Assembly: GCF_001602625.1 (NCBI RefSeq)
Contig: NZ_LECR01000030.1
Location: 14,363 to 31,128, forward strand
DNA from: Sodalis-like endosymbiont of Proechinophthirus fluctus
GTDB taxonomy: Bacteria; Pseudomonadota; Gammaproteobacteria; Enterobacterales; Enterobacteriaceae
Reading direction: 5' to 3'
DNA: 16,766 nt
Of this stretch, positions 8,642-16,766 are shown piece by piece (the stretch's first letter is position 1; the number at the start of each line of letters is the position of its first letter). The notes under the pieces were generated by a model. That model ran no database searches. It was not told the DNA's origin and saw only the letters and a list, made by a program, of their open reading frames with translations. Both the position numbers and the translations under genes were made by a program.

Positions 8642-9117
8642 GCCCGGCAGGGCGTATCAAAATAGATTAGGTCCCGTCACGGCATTCCCTGAATCAGAGT
8701 ACTGGTAATGATAGCGATACTGGTGGTAGTTTACTTAAATTACCTTATGCCGGGAAATGTCTTCCTAATGATATCGCCTCACTGGTCACCTTTACCACTG
8801 CATAGGTATGGATTATGATCTTATGTTCGCAAATCGTCTTTCGCCGTAAGCTCAAACTCGATCAGGTAAGGGAGCTGAAATTCTCTTTGCCCGGTAATCC
8901 AATAGCTGCGGGCGGGCCTCGGTGTCGTCTTCCTGCTGTTTACTATCGGTTTGACGAAGTACTTACCCACCACCCGGTTGCCGTTATACGTAGAAGCAGT
9001 GTGGGGTTTACTGCTATTACTGCGATACTGTTGGGTAAAAACGAAGCTCGAGGCCGCCGCCTCCTGAGCGCAAAGTTCTGCCAGGTGATTCGGGGTGGAG
9101 GGGATTTATCGGGCTAA
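8642..9117 (+). pseudogene. proY: proY remnant (proline-type amino acid permease), C-terminal part
   Basis: ProY is an inner-membrane permease of the APC amino acid transporter family. The remnant begins inside the gene: ARQGVSK(stop), SRHGIP(stop)IRVLVMIAIL, VVYLNYLMPGNVFLM, then a frame change to IASLVTFTTA(stop)VWIMIL, SQIVFRRKLKLDQVRELKFS, AGLGVVFLLFTIGLTKYLPT and TRLPLYVEAVWGLLLLLRY. This covers the last three or four of twelve membrane helices. Stops and at least three frameshifts kill it, and the N-terminal two thirds are missing. E. coli proY lies between brnQ and malZ upstream of the queA cluster, so the position fits. Confidence 0.8.
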
Positions 9118-9147
9118 CACTACCGGGCTTGCGGCAGGCGCAGTACA

Positions 9148-9178
9148 TGAAGCCGGTTAGCATGGCTGACCGGCTTCA
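9148..9178. terminator. 14-bp hairpin with 3-nt loop between proY remnant and peroxiredoxin gene
   Basis: TGAAGCCGGTTAGC (9148-9161) pairs with GCTGACCGGCTTCA (9165-9178) over 14 positions, one being a G-T pair, closing an ATG loop. It lies 44 bases past the stop of the minus-strand peroxiredoxin gene and just after the + strand proY remnant. No long T-run follows in either direction, but the tight GC-rich stem at a convergent 3' junction suggests a bidirectional terminator. Confidence 0.65.
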
Positions 9179-9221
9179 GACAGACAGAGCAGGTGCACTC
9201 TCTATTCCTGGCGGAAGTGGA

Positions 9222-9824
9222 CTACAGTCTTGTCAAGTTCTCAGACAGATATTTAGCGACACCTTCCGGTGAAGCGATCATCCCTTCCTGCCCTTTTTCC
9301 CATTGTGCCGGGCAGACTTCGCCGTATTCTTCATGGAATTGCAGGGCATCTACCATTCGCATCATTTCGTCGATATTGCGGCCTAGCGGCAGGTCGTTAA
9401 CGACCTGATGGCGAACAATCCCGTCTTTGTCAATAAGGAACGAACCGCGCAGCGCGACGCCAGCGCTAGGATGTTCGATACCATAGGCTTTGATGATTTC
9501 GCGTTTGATGTCCGCTACCATCGGGTACTTGACTGGTCCAATACCGCCTTTGTCTATGGAGACCTGCCGCCAAGCATTGTGTACAAACTCTGAGTCAAAA
9601 GAGACACCGATGATTTCCACGCTGCGCTTCTGAAATTCTGCGTAACGTTTGTCGAAAGCAATCAGTTCGGACGGACAGACGAAAGTGAAGTCCATCGGCC
9701 AGAAGAATATGACTGCCAGCTTACCTTGAATGTGGGATTTAAGATTGAAATTATTAACGATTTCACCAGTACCGAGCACGGCGGCGGCGATAAAATCGGG
9801 GGCTTGACGAGTGACCAGAACCAT
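9222..9824 (-). CDS. Typical 2-Cys peroxiredoxin (AhpC/TSA family)
   Basis: The enzyme reduces hydrogen peroxide and organic peroxides with thiol electrons in the cytosol. The start ATG 9824 is chosen because AGGAG lies 6 bases upstream; an in-frame ATG at 9914 would add 30 residues with no family match. The resulting 200 residues carry the peroxidatic cysteine C50 in FTFVCPSE (with P43 and T47), R126 for the active site, and the resolving C171 in EVCPAQW. The GGIGPVKYP loop is of the oxidation-sensitive type, but the C-terminal YF motif of sensitive enzymes is absent. It resembles the stand-alone enterobacterial Tsa-like protein rather than E. coli AhpC, and no ahpF is next to it. Confidence 0.95.
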   Translation of the reverse strand: MVLVTRQAPDFIAAAVLGTGEIVNNFNLKSHIQGKLAVIFFWPMDFTFVCPSELIAFDKRYAEFQKRSVEIIGVSFDSEFVHNAWRQVSIDKGGIGPVKYPMVADIKREIIKAYGIEHPSAGVALRGSFLIDKDGIVRHQVVNDLPLGRNIDEMMRMVDALQFHEEYGEVCPAQWEKGQEGMIASPEGVAKYLSENLTRL

Positions 9825-9913
9825 ATTTACTCCTGTAAAATAATGTTGCGGATTGATAGGATTTAAGCCGACCTGGTATAAGGCCGTGCTGAGGAAGGAT
9901 AAGGATAAAGTCA

Positions 9914-9919
9914 ACTATA
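9914..9919 (-). promoter_or_regulatory. Candidate -10 box of the peroxiredoxin gene
   Basis: On the minus strand TATAGT (9919-9914) is a close match to TATAAT. Seventeen bases upstream is TTATAA, a weak -35 that lies inside the proposed OxyR site. A poor -35 covered by the operator is the usual arrangement at OxyR-activated promoters. The transcript would have a leader of about 80 bases. Confidence 0.5.
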
Positions 9920-9931
9920 TTGATTGGTTAA

Positions 9932-9968
9932 ATAGGTTATAACTATCGAAGCGATAGGTGAATATTGT
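9932..9968 (-). promoter_or_regulatory. OxyR-type operator upstream of the peroxiredoxin gene
   Basis: The known OxyR pattern is four tetranucleotides ATAG-N7-CTAT-N7-ATAG-N7-CTAT. On the + strand the site reads ATAG (9932), CTAT (9943), ATAG (9954), all perfect and spaced by exactly 7, then TTGT (9965) where CTAT is expected. The inner T and A of the first half (ATAGnTnnnAnCTAT) also match. It overlaps the candidate -35 of the peroxiredoxin gene and lies about 110 bases before its start codon. Regulation by OxyR is inferred. Confidence 0.72.
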
Positions 9969-10312
9969 CATCATGGTTTTGCTCTTATTTTCAGCTGATA
10001 AGCAGACGCGTTCAGCGTTTGCCTGCGCAGCCGGAGATCCTCCTCGTTGCCGGTTGGTAGTAAGGAGGGTGAGGAAAAAGGTACTAACGGGTCACGTTGT
10101 CATGAGGGGCTGGGGGCTGCACTGCCGGACGGCGGCAGGCATCTAGGTGGCCGATTTACCAGTGACGGTTTCGCTTACGGATACACGGTGACCTTGCTAT
10201 GGCTTGGCACGTGTGCGCTTGAAAGAAATTAATTGGAATATATTGCGTGTCGCATTAATTTTAGACCAGTGCGCTTGATAGAATGGAAAAAAGGTAATAA
10301 AATTAAATTAGA
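9969..10312. other. No readable gene between the OxyR site and the S66 peptidase remnant
   Basis: Short open stretches here (for example 9958-10146 and 10047-10232 on +) have no recognisable homology. E. coli has malZ in this interval, but I found no MalZ text on either strand. The segment from about 10240 turns markedly A/T-rich. Confidence 0.4.
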
Positions 10313-10875
10313 ATGAAAAATGGAGTAATCATAGCGGTATACTGTTTATGTTTATTATTTCATGCGTGGAATAATTATAGAAAAATTGTTCATCTTATTT
10401 TTCAGTTCATCTGAAATATGACGAGCACAATATCCCGGATATTGTTATGGAGTTGAAGCGACAAGGTTTTCAGATCAATAGACAGTACCTTGATCACTAA
10501 GTTTCTGACTTCGGCTATGTAAATACCGATCCGGCGAGGGCGGAAAATTTGGTCAAGGCATTGACCGATGATGACATCGAGTATTTGTAGTTTATTCGAG
10601 TCGGGTCGAGGATACTCAACCTGCTGCTGCATTTGTTTGAGAATTTGACGAATATTAATTAACGGCGATAGAGAAAAAATTCCCATTGGCTTTATTAGCG
10701 ATATCACGGTCATTCATGTGATGTTATCAATAAAAACATGTCGGATGGCGCAGCGTCCATGGCATCGTAGCAGCCAAAAATAAATAAGAAAGACTTTTTA
10801 GCTCCAATACGATTATCTTCGGATAATTTTTTCGCTTTCGGCCAGCGACGAAGAGAGATTAATTTATAAAATCGT
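10313..10875 (+). pseudogene. S66 family LD-carboxypeptidase remnant (LdcA/MccF-like)
   Basis: S66 serine peptidases cut L,D-bonds in murein tetrapeptides (LdcA) or related amide bonds (MccF). Readable blocks are PDIVMELKRQGFQINRQYLD, VSDFGYVNTDPARAENLVKA, LTDDDIEYL(stop)FIRVGS (family: ..YLWFIRGG, where the nucleophile Ser follows), KIPIGF then SDITVIH (GFSDVTAIH), and GWRSVHGIVAAKN. Stops at TAA after YLDH and at TAG for the Trp before FIR are single transitions from CAA and TGG. The peptide at 10313 (MKNGVIIAVYCLCLLF) could be a signal sequence, placing the enzyme in the periplasm, but it is not in frame with the rest. The C-terminal Glu/His catalytic part is not found. Confidence 0.68.
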
Positions 10876-11098
10876 GATCCTTAATTTTTTCCGATGCGAC
10901 GTCTATTCCGGTGTATTATTACCCTTATTTCTGTCATATGGCTATGAATAATCTGATGTTGTTTAAGCATCAAGCGGCTATCTGAGCCTGAGCTGAAAAG
11001 ATAGTTTCAGAGAAATTCGCATGCGGTAGAATAAAATTCCGCTGTAAACGATAGCTTCCTCCACTGGCAGTGCCATGGTTAAATAAAGTAGGCACAAC
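10876..11098. other. Unassigned spacer between the 3' ends of two convergent pseudogenes
   Basis: This A/T-rich stretch should hold the C-terminal third of the S66 gene, but I could not find its Glu/His motifs. No hairpin of note and no other gene are visible. Confidence 0.35.
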
Positions 11099-11866
11099 TC
11101 AATTACTGAAATATTTATCTACCAAAGCGTAAATAATCGATGTAATTTCATTATCCACCGTGCCCTGCCAATCAGTGGGGCGAAAATGTAATTAAAAAGT
11201 CTGGATAAGGTTTTTATAGCCGCCAGCGCCTGTCGCTTCCGCGACACTATAGCCACAGGTCTTAAGTTTGGTTCTTATCGTCGTCTAGTCAGAGATAGGG
11301 TTCCCGTGCTCAGCAAGATCGTCAATATACTGCTGTTTGGTCGCCTCATCATACCAGACGCCTATGCCCCTCGTACAACTTTTTCTAGAGAAACGCTGCG
11401 CCGGGATCAAATTTTCGTCCAGGCGCAACATCACTATAGCATACGACCTGGGTGGGAGTAATATCCGAATAGCAGTGCAGGACAGCCCTGCGCTAGTTGA
11501 ATGATGGTCTCGATTTGCACCGGATGATAAGGCGGGAAAGTTTATACCGACGCCAGGTTCACATTTTCTACCCCGATAGAGGTATCGTTAAGATTATTTC
11601 ACCCGACCCAGGCGCTAAGGCCGGCGCGCCAGGCGCGATCCTTCTCGTCCACTAGGTTGAAAATACGTATATCGTCGAACTCAGCGTCTATATAGCTTTG
11701 ATCGTCGAGATCGGGCACCAGATAATGCGCACTGAGCGTCGCGTCTCCGCTCAGTGCGTTGATCGAGTTGGCGAAATTGAGAGCGGTATAATGTATCACT
11801 AGAAGCGCACGCGTTGGTTGAATCCTTTTACCGAACGGTAACTTGTGGCATCGATAGGGTATATGG
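11099..11866 (-). pseudogene. amiD: amiD-like remnant (N-acetylmuramoyl-L-alanine amidase)
   Basis: AmiD is a zinc amidase, a lipoprotein of the outer membrane in E. coli, that cleaves MurNAc-L-Ala bonds in murein and anhydro-muropeptides. The minus strand reads VIHYTALNFANSINALSG (zinc His in VIHYTA), LSAHYLVPDLDDQ (VSSHYLVP), AWRAGLSAWVG (AWHAGISAWRG, the His now Arg), NDTSIGVENVN, PVQIETIIQLAQ, then QVVCYSDVAPGRKFDPGAAF (HADIAP.RK.DPGP.F, the zinc His now Tyr), and ends VDNEITSIIYALVDKYFSN at TGA 11101-11099. Stops and at least five frameshifts are seen. No lipobox or signal peptide is visible at the 5' end, so it may have been the cytosolic type. Confidence 0.87.
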
Positions 11867-11888
11867 CTAAGACTCCTCTAAGACTCCT
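11867..11888 (-). repeat. 11-bp tandem duplication carrying the amiD ribosome binding site
   Basis: CTAAGACTCCT occurs twice in tandem at 11867-11877 and 11878-11888. On the minus strand each unit reads AGGAGTCTTAG, so the Shine-Dalgarno AGGAG before the amiD remnant is doubled. No ATG follows at normal spacing; ATA is found, perhaps a mutated start. Confidence 0.85.
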
Positions 11889-12145
11889 TCCTGTGAGATG
11901 ATTGCCTAGCGCTATTCGTAACACTCCTGTCATTGCCAGTAATGACAGGCCATTGGGCTATTACTGGGACATTGCGTGCAGGTCGCCAAATGGATAGTTG
12001 TGCATGGACCCCTACCCCTGTATTCCGAGAAGGCAATTCTCGATAGGGGCGATCCGGCCATGTGGCGGATAAGGTGGACACGTCACTAGACGACAATCGA
12101 AAGCGAACTGGTGAGCTAGTGCGCTCAGTGACCCAGCGAGCCTTA
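11889..12145. other. Unassigned spacer between acpH and amiD remnants, with a hairpin
   Basis: Within this stretch CCTGTCATT (11936-11944) and AATGACAGG (11951-11959) form a 9-bp perfect stem with a 6-base loop. It could be the terminator of the acpH remnant on the minus strand. The remaining sequence encodes nothing I recognise. Confidence 0.4.
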
Positions 12146-12695
12146 TCACGCTGCATGCATTATCACCGGATTAGAGTTGTCAAGACGCCGCTTTCAGCTG
12201 GTCATATTGGTTTGGATCTCCGGATAAATCTTGCCCAGAGACGACAACAGTGGGCAGCGCTCTGGCCATACCAGTTAGCACTTGGGCCAGAAAAAGCCTA
12301 TTATCGGCCAGCATCGCGCAGTAGCCAGCGTTTCCGCTACAGGAGCGGTTAAGGGATTGAAACCCCGCCAGCGTATCCGGCAGAGCGGCGCGATTTCTCG
12401 CTACGCCCGCAATCGGACTTGTAGCCAGTGGCGCGGCAGAAAATGATCCCAGATAACGTCCAGCGCGATAGGTGCCATCCGCCGCATCACCGTCGAAAAC
12501 AGCGTGCGCACCTGCTTTACAGCTTCGTGATTATCGATAAGGCTATCAATATAGCTATGCATACGAATGCTCGCCACAATCTCGGGTGAATATAGACACT
12601 CGGGGGATCACCATGGACAAAATCCGCCATCAGATTTCCGAGCAGGGAGCTTTGCGCCAGGGTGTGGCAAGATGCAGATGAGCAAGAAAATTCAT
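12146..12695 (-). pseudogene. acpH: acpH remnant (ACP phosphodiesterase)
   Basis: AcpH removes the 4'-phosphopantetheine arm from acyl carrier protein. From ATG 12695 the minus strand reads MNFLAHLHLA, identical to the start of E. coli AcpH, then in shifted frames SSLLGNLMADFVHGDP-like text, RMHSYIDSLIDNHEAVKQVR (RMHRRIDVLTDNLPEVREAR), STVMRRMAPIALDVIWDHFL, PRHWLQVR, VLTGMARALP, and a tail SNPVIMHAA ending at TGA 12148-12146. The span fits about 183 codons against 193 in E. coli. At least five frameshifts break it. It is divergent from queA, as in E. coli. Confidence 0.92.
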
Positions 12696-12799
12696 TCCAT
12701 CAGTATACAGAAAAAGCGGAGCAACATAGCTTAATTCTTGCAGGAAGGAACGCATAGCTCTAGACTGAGTCGCCTATTTTGATGCTGAAGTGATTTATT
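12696..12799 (+). promoter_or_regulatory. Divergent promoter region between acpH remnant and queA
   Basis: The 104 bases must contain the promoter of the queA-tgt-yajC-secD cluster. Before queA there is only a weak Shine-Dalgarno (TGAAGTG, about 6-9 bases before ATG 12800). A stronger AGGAAGGA lies near 12742 but is too far away to serve queA. Confidence 0.4.
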
Positions 12800-13873
12800 A
12801 TGCGCGTTGCAGACTTCTCTTTTAAATTGCCCGATAATCTGATTGCCCGTTATCCACAGGTGGAACGCAGTGCCTGCCGTTTACTATCTCTAGACGGCCA
12901 GACGGGCGTGCTGGCGCATCAGGTCTTTATCGATTTGCTGGACAAATTGGCGCCCGGAGACTTACTGGTATTCAACAATACCTGGGTGATCCCCGCCCTT
13001 TTATTCGGCCGTAAAGTCAGCGGCGGTAAAATCGAAGTCTTGGTAGAAAGGGTTCTCGATGATAAGCGGGTACTTGCCCATGTGCGCGCGTCCAAGGCAC
13101 CGAAAGCCGACGCCGAGCTGCTATTGGGTGATGATAATAGCATCGCCACTACTATGGTGGCGCGCCACAATTCACTTTTTGAACTGCGTTTCGAAGATCC
13201 CCGCGATGTGCTGACACTGCTCAATGATGCCGGCCATATGCCTTTGCCGCCCTATATCGATAGGCCTGACGATACCGCGGATCGTGAGCTCTATCAGACG
13301 GTTTACGGTGAACGGCGTGGTGCGGTGGCGGCGCCTACCGCCGGCCTGCATTTCGACGAGCCACTGCTGGAGGCGCTGCGCGCTAAAGGCGTTGTGATGG
13401 CGTTTGTCACCTTGCATGTAGGCGCTGGAACCTTCCAGCCGGTGCGGGTGGATCGGATTGAACAGCATCAGATGCACTCGGAGTATACTGAAGTAACGCA
13501 GGAGGTAGTTGATGCGGTTCTGGCGTGCAAGTCGCGCGGCAACCGTGTCGTGGCTGTCGGTACTACCTCCGCGCGCTCGCTTGAGAGCGCGGCCGCGGCG
13601 TCGGGAGAGAATACCCTGGCGCCATTTTTTGGCGACACGCGCATTTTTATTTATCCTGGTTATCAATTTCGCGTTATTGATGCGCTTATCACTAATTTTC
13701 ATCTGCCAGAGTCCACCCTCATAATGCTAGTATCGGCGTTCGCTGGTTATCGCCATACGCTGGCGGCCTACCGGGAAGCGGTGGCGCAGGCGTACCGTTT
13801 TTTCAGCTATGGAGACGCTATGTTTATCACCCGGAATCCCGCTGCTGCCCGAGAGCGGGTTGGTGAGCCGTGA
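12800..13873 (+). CDS. queA: S-adenosylmethionine:tRNA ribosyltransferase-isomerase
   Basis: QueA moves the ribosyl part of SAM to preQ1 in tRNA position 34, giving epoxyqueuosine. The product has 357 residues, one more than in E. coli, and aligns over its whole length from [11 protein letters not shown] to ERVGEP. Family blocks kept include [10 protein letters not shown] (160-169), AAPTAGLHF (176-184), [22 protein letters not shown], and [19 protein letters not shown]. Three normally conserved sites differ: NNTRVIPARL reads [10 protein letters not shown] (W62, L67), and the Pro before [12 protein letters not shown] is R172. The frame is open, but such changes at conserved arginines raise doubt about activity. 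It is the first gene of the cluster; tgt follows after 184 bases. Confidence 0.93.
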   Translation: MRVADFSFKLPDNLIARYPQVERSACRLLSLDGQTGVLAHQVFIDLLDKLAPGDLLVFNNTWVIPALLFGRKVSGGKIEVLVERVLDDKRVLAHVRASKAPKADAELLLGDDNSIATTMVARHNSLFELRFEDPRDVLTLLNDAGHMPLPPYIDRPDDTADRELYQTVYGERRGAVAAPTAGLHFDEPLLEALRAKGVVMAFVTLHVGAGTFQPVRVDRIEQHQMHSEYTEVTQEVVDAVLACKSRGNRVVAVGTTSARSLESAAAASGENTLAPFFGDTRIFIYPGYQFRVIDALITNFHLPESTLIMLVSAFAGYRHTLAAYREAVAQAYRFFSYGDAMFITRNPAAARERVGEP

Positions 13874-13887
13874 TCGGACGGTATAAT
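13860..13887 (+). promoter_or_regulatory. Possible tgt promoter at the end of queA
   Basis: TTGGTG at 13860-13865 and a perfect TATAAT at 13882-13887 are spaced by 16 bases. The -35 has only three consensus bases. The queA-tgt gap (184 bases) is wider than in E. coli, leaving room for a separate promoter. Evidence is sequence match only. Confidence 0.3.
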
Positions 13888-13949
13888 CGCCAATAGCGGG
13901 TCTGGATTCGTCCTTTAAGCAAACCGTCGGCGGCAGAAAACCGGTATAA

Positions 13950-15173
<1,224 letters not shown>

Positions 15174-15205
15174 TCGTTGAGTTAAATAACGATGAGGGAA
15201 TTTAA

Positions 15206-15538
15206 ATGAGCTTTTTCGTTTTTGACGCCGTTGCTGCCACCGGTGATTCGTCCCAGTCAAGTCCTTACTCTCTGGTGGTGATGCTGGTTGTTTTTATTCT
15301 GATCTTTTATTTCATGATCCTGCGCCCACAGCAAAAGCGCGCCAAGATGCATAAAGAGTTAATAAATTCCATTTCCAAAGGAGATGAAATTCTGATGACT
15401 AGTGGTCTGGTGGGGCGCGTGGTGAAAATCGCGGATACCGGCTATATTTCCATCGCGCTCAACGATACTAATGAAGTGGTCATTAAGCGTGATTTCGTGG
15501 CTGCTGTTTTGCCAAAAGGTACGATGAAAGCACTGTAA
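15206..15538 (+). CDS. yajC: Sec translocon accessory subunit YajC
   Basis: YajC is a small inner-membrane protein that binds SecDF and the SecYEG channel. The 110 residues match E. coli in length and order: a short periplasmic N-terminus, one membrane helix at about residues 20-38 (VVMLVVFILIFYFMILRP), the PQQKRAKMHKEL motif, and a cytosolic domain with GDEILMTSGLVGRV. A Shine-Dalgarno GAGGGA lies 6 bases before ATG 15206. It is 32 bases after tgt and 27 before secD, consistent with one operon. No oddity seen. Confidence 0.97.
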   Translation: MSFFVFDAVAATGDSSQSSPYSLVVMLVVFILIFYFMILRPQQKRAKMHKELINSISKGDEILMTSGLVGRVVKIADTGYISIALNDTNEVVIKRDFVAAVLPKGTMKAL

Positions 15539-15565
15539 TAAACGATTCTCTCGAAGGGAACTGCC

Positions 15566-16766
15566 GTGTTAAACCGTTATCCTTTATGGAAATATATCAT
15601 GCTGGTGCTGGTGCTGGTCGTTGGGCTACTGTATGCACTTCCCAACCTGTATGGTGAGGATCCGGCTATACAGATCACTGGCGCGCGGGGTAGTACCGCC
15701 AGTGAATCGACTCTGGTCCAGATCCGGACTGTATTAGAACAACAACATATCTCCAGTAAATCCATTAACCTAGAAAATGGCGCTATTCTGGCCCGTTTTT
15801 CCAACTGGGACGTGCAGCTTCGCGCCCACGAAGCATTGATGAACGCCCTCGGCGAAAATTATGTCGTGGCGCTTAATCTAGCTCCGGCTACCCCTTTTTG
15901 GTTAGCCAAGGTAGGGGTGGCGCCGATGAAGCTCGGCCTGGATTTGCGCGGCGGCGTTCACTTCCTGATGGAAGTGGATATGGACACCGCGCTTAATAAG
16001 CTGCAGGAGCAGACGATGGATACCCTGTGTGGCGATTTACGCGAAAAGGGCATTCCGTATGCGACGGAGCGTAAAATCGAGAATCACGGAAGCGGATTTC
16101 GCTTCCGTGATACCGATACCCGAGATCAGGCGATATCCTGGTTGAAGTCGCGCCACCGTGATCTGGTGATCAATAGTATCGGAGACAACGCGCTGCGCGC
16201 CACGCTGGCAGACGATCGCCTGCGCCAGGCCCGCGAGTACGCAGTGCAACAGAACATTACTATTCTGCGCAACCGCGTCAATCAGCTGGGCGTCGCCGAG
16301 CCCTTGGTGCAGCGCCAGGGCACTAACCGAATTGTGGTCGAGCTGCCGGGTATCCAGGATACGGCCAGCGCCAAAGAAATTTTGGGGGCGACCGCCACGC
16401 TGGAATTCCGTCTGATCAATAGCTCGGTAGATCAAACTGCTGCCGCCAACGGCCGCGTGCCGGGAGATTCGGAGATGAAAGTCACCCGCGACGGCCAGCC
16501 GGTCGTGTTGTACAAACGAGTCATTCTGACCGGCGATCATATCACCGACTCCGCCTCCAGCGCCGATGAATATAACCGCCCGCAGGTGAATGTTTCCCTG
16601 GACGACAGCGGCGGAACGACCATGTTTAACTTCACCAAAGACAATATCGGCAAGCTGATGGCCACGCTGTTTGTGGAGTATAGGGATAGCGGCAAGAAAG
16701 ACGCCAACGGTCGCGCCATTTTGGAGAAACGGGAAGAAGTCATTAATGTCGCCACTATCCAGTCGC
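15566..16766 (+). CDS. secD: Protein translocase subunit SecD, partial (3' end beyond the window)
   Basis: SecD, with SecF, uses the proton gradient to pull exported proteins through SecYEG. The start is GTG 15566 (VLNRYPLWKY, E. coli MLNRYPLWKY), with GAAGGGAA 5 bases upstream. About 400 codons are open to the window edge. Visible are the first membrane helix (about residues 10-28, MLVLVLVVGLLYALPNL), the family signature MKLGLDLRGGVHFLMEVDMD, and most of the large periplasmic P1 domain, including REYAVQQNITILRNRVNQLG and ATLEFRLI. The six C-terminal helices lie outside. No frameshift or stop is seen. Confidence 0.97.
   Translation, partial: MLNRYPLWKYIMLVLVLVVGLLYALPNLYGEDPAIQITGARGSTASESTLVQIRTVLEQQHISSKSINLENGAILARFSNWDVQLRAHEALMNALGENYVVALNLAPATPFWLAKVGVAPMKLGLDLRGGVHFLMEVDMDTALNKLQEQTMDTLCGDLREKGIPYATERKIENHGSGFRFRDTDTRDQAISWLKSRHRDLVINSIGDNALRATLADDRLRQAREYAVQQNITILRNRVNQLGVAEPLVQRQGTNRIVVELPGIQDTASAKEILGATATLEFRLINSSVDQTAAANGRVPGDSEMKVTRDGQPVVLYKRVILTGDHITDSASSADEYNRPQVNVSLDDSGGTTMFNFTKDNIGKLMATLFVEYRDSGKKDANGRAILEKREEVINVATIQS
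16084..16110. repeat. 11-bp perfect inverted repeat within secD
   Basis: TCACGGAAGCG (16084-16094) and CGCTTCCGTGA (16100-16110) are exact reverse complements around a 5-base spacer. It encodes the segment NHGSGFRFRD in the periplasmic P1 domain, a variable stretch (E. coli NNYGLSITFRD). Confidence 0.9.

Noticed and set aside
9825-9914. 30-residue N-terminal extension of the peroxiredoxin
   Set aside because: The segment has no family similarity, and AGGAG precedes ATG 9824.
12062-12352. 96-residue + strand open frame (MADKVDTSLDDNRKRTG...)
   Set aside because: It overlaps the acpH remnant in antisense over much of its length and has no recognisable family.
13172-13702. 176-residue open frame on the minus strand
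   Set aside because: Antisense shadow of queA, rich in Arg and His as expected from a GC-rich complementary frame.
16037-16540. 167-residue open frame on the minus strand
   Set aside because: Antisense shadow of the intact secD frame.

Overview
The window looks like a piece of chromosome from a Sodalis-type insect endosymbiont (Enterobacterales) in an early, pseudogene-rich stage of genome reduction. The protein sequences are enterobacterial throughout. Six genes read intact (secD runs off the right edge), while thirteen other stretches still align by eye to known or recognisable proteins but are broken by stops, frameshifts, small duplications and deletions. Coding density is low and long stretches hold no readable gene. 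I worked from remembered family sequences only; no search was run.

Layout, left to right. At 1-5160 every gene is dead: the tail of pepD (-), an extensin-like C-terminal domain protein (+), a second-type elongation factor G (+), a DUF2076 protein (-), epoxyqueuosine reductase queH (+) and an unrecognised remnant (+). Next comes intact aroL (shikimate kinase II), convergent with and slightly overlapping a dead rdgC. From 6773 to 9117 there is a possible mak 5' scrap, a dead membrane protein gene, the 3' part of mak (fructokinase), a 25-bp perfect inverted repeat, and the 3' part of proY. In E. coli the order is aroL..rdgC-mak-araJ-sbcCD-phoBR-brnQ-proY, so a block between mak and proY has been lost here.

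The middle holds an intact 2-Cys peroxiredoxin (-) with a good OxyR-type operator upstream, then three more dead genes: an S66 LD-carboxypeptidase (+), amiD (-) and acpH (-). The right end is the conserved queA-tgt-yajC-secD cluster in E. coli order, all on the + strand.

How the genes work together. AroL feeds the shikimate pathway. QueA and Tgt act in tRNA queuosine synthesis; the window's QueH, one of the two enzymes that can finish the pathway, is dead, and QueA has lost several normally conserved residues. YajC and SecD belong to the Sec translocon accessory complex. The peroxiredoxin handles peroxide and is probably OxyR-induced. Two dead genes, amiD and the S66 peptidase, belong to peptidoglycan turnover. 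I found no new system; the most notable items are the paralogous EF-G remnant, the long palindrome at 8484-8547, the OxyR site, the QueA changes and a repeated pattern of short tandem duplications inside pseudogenes.
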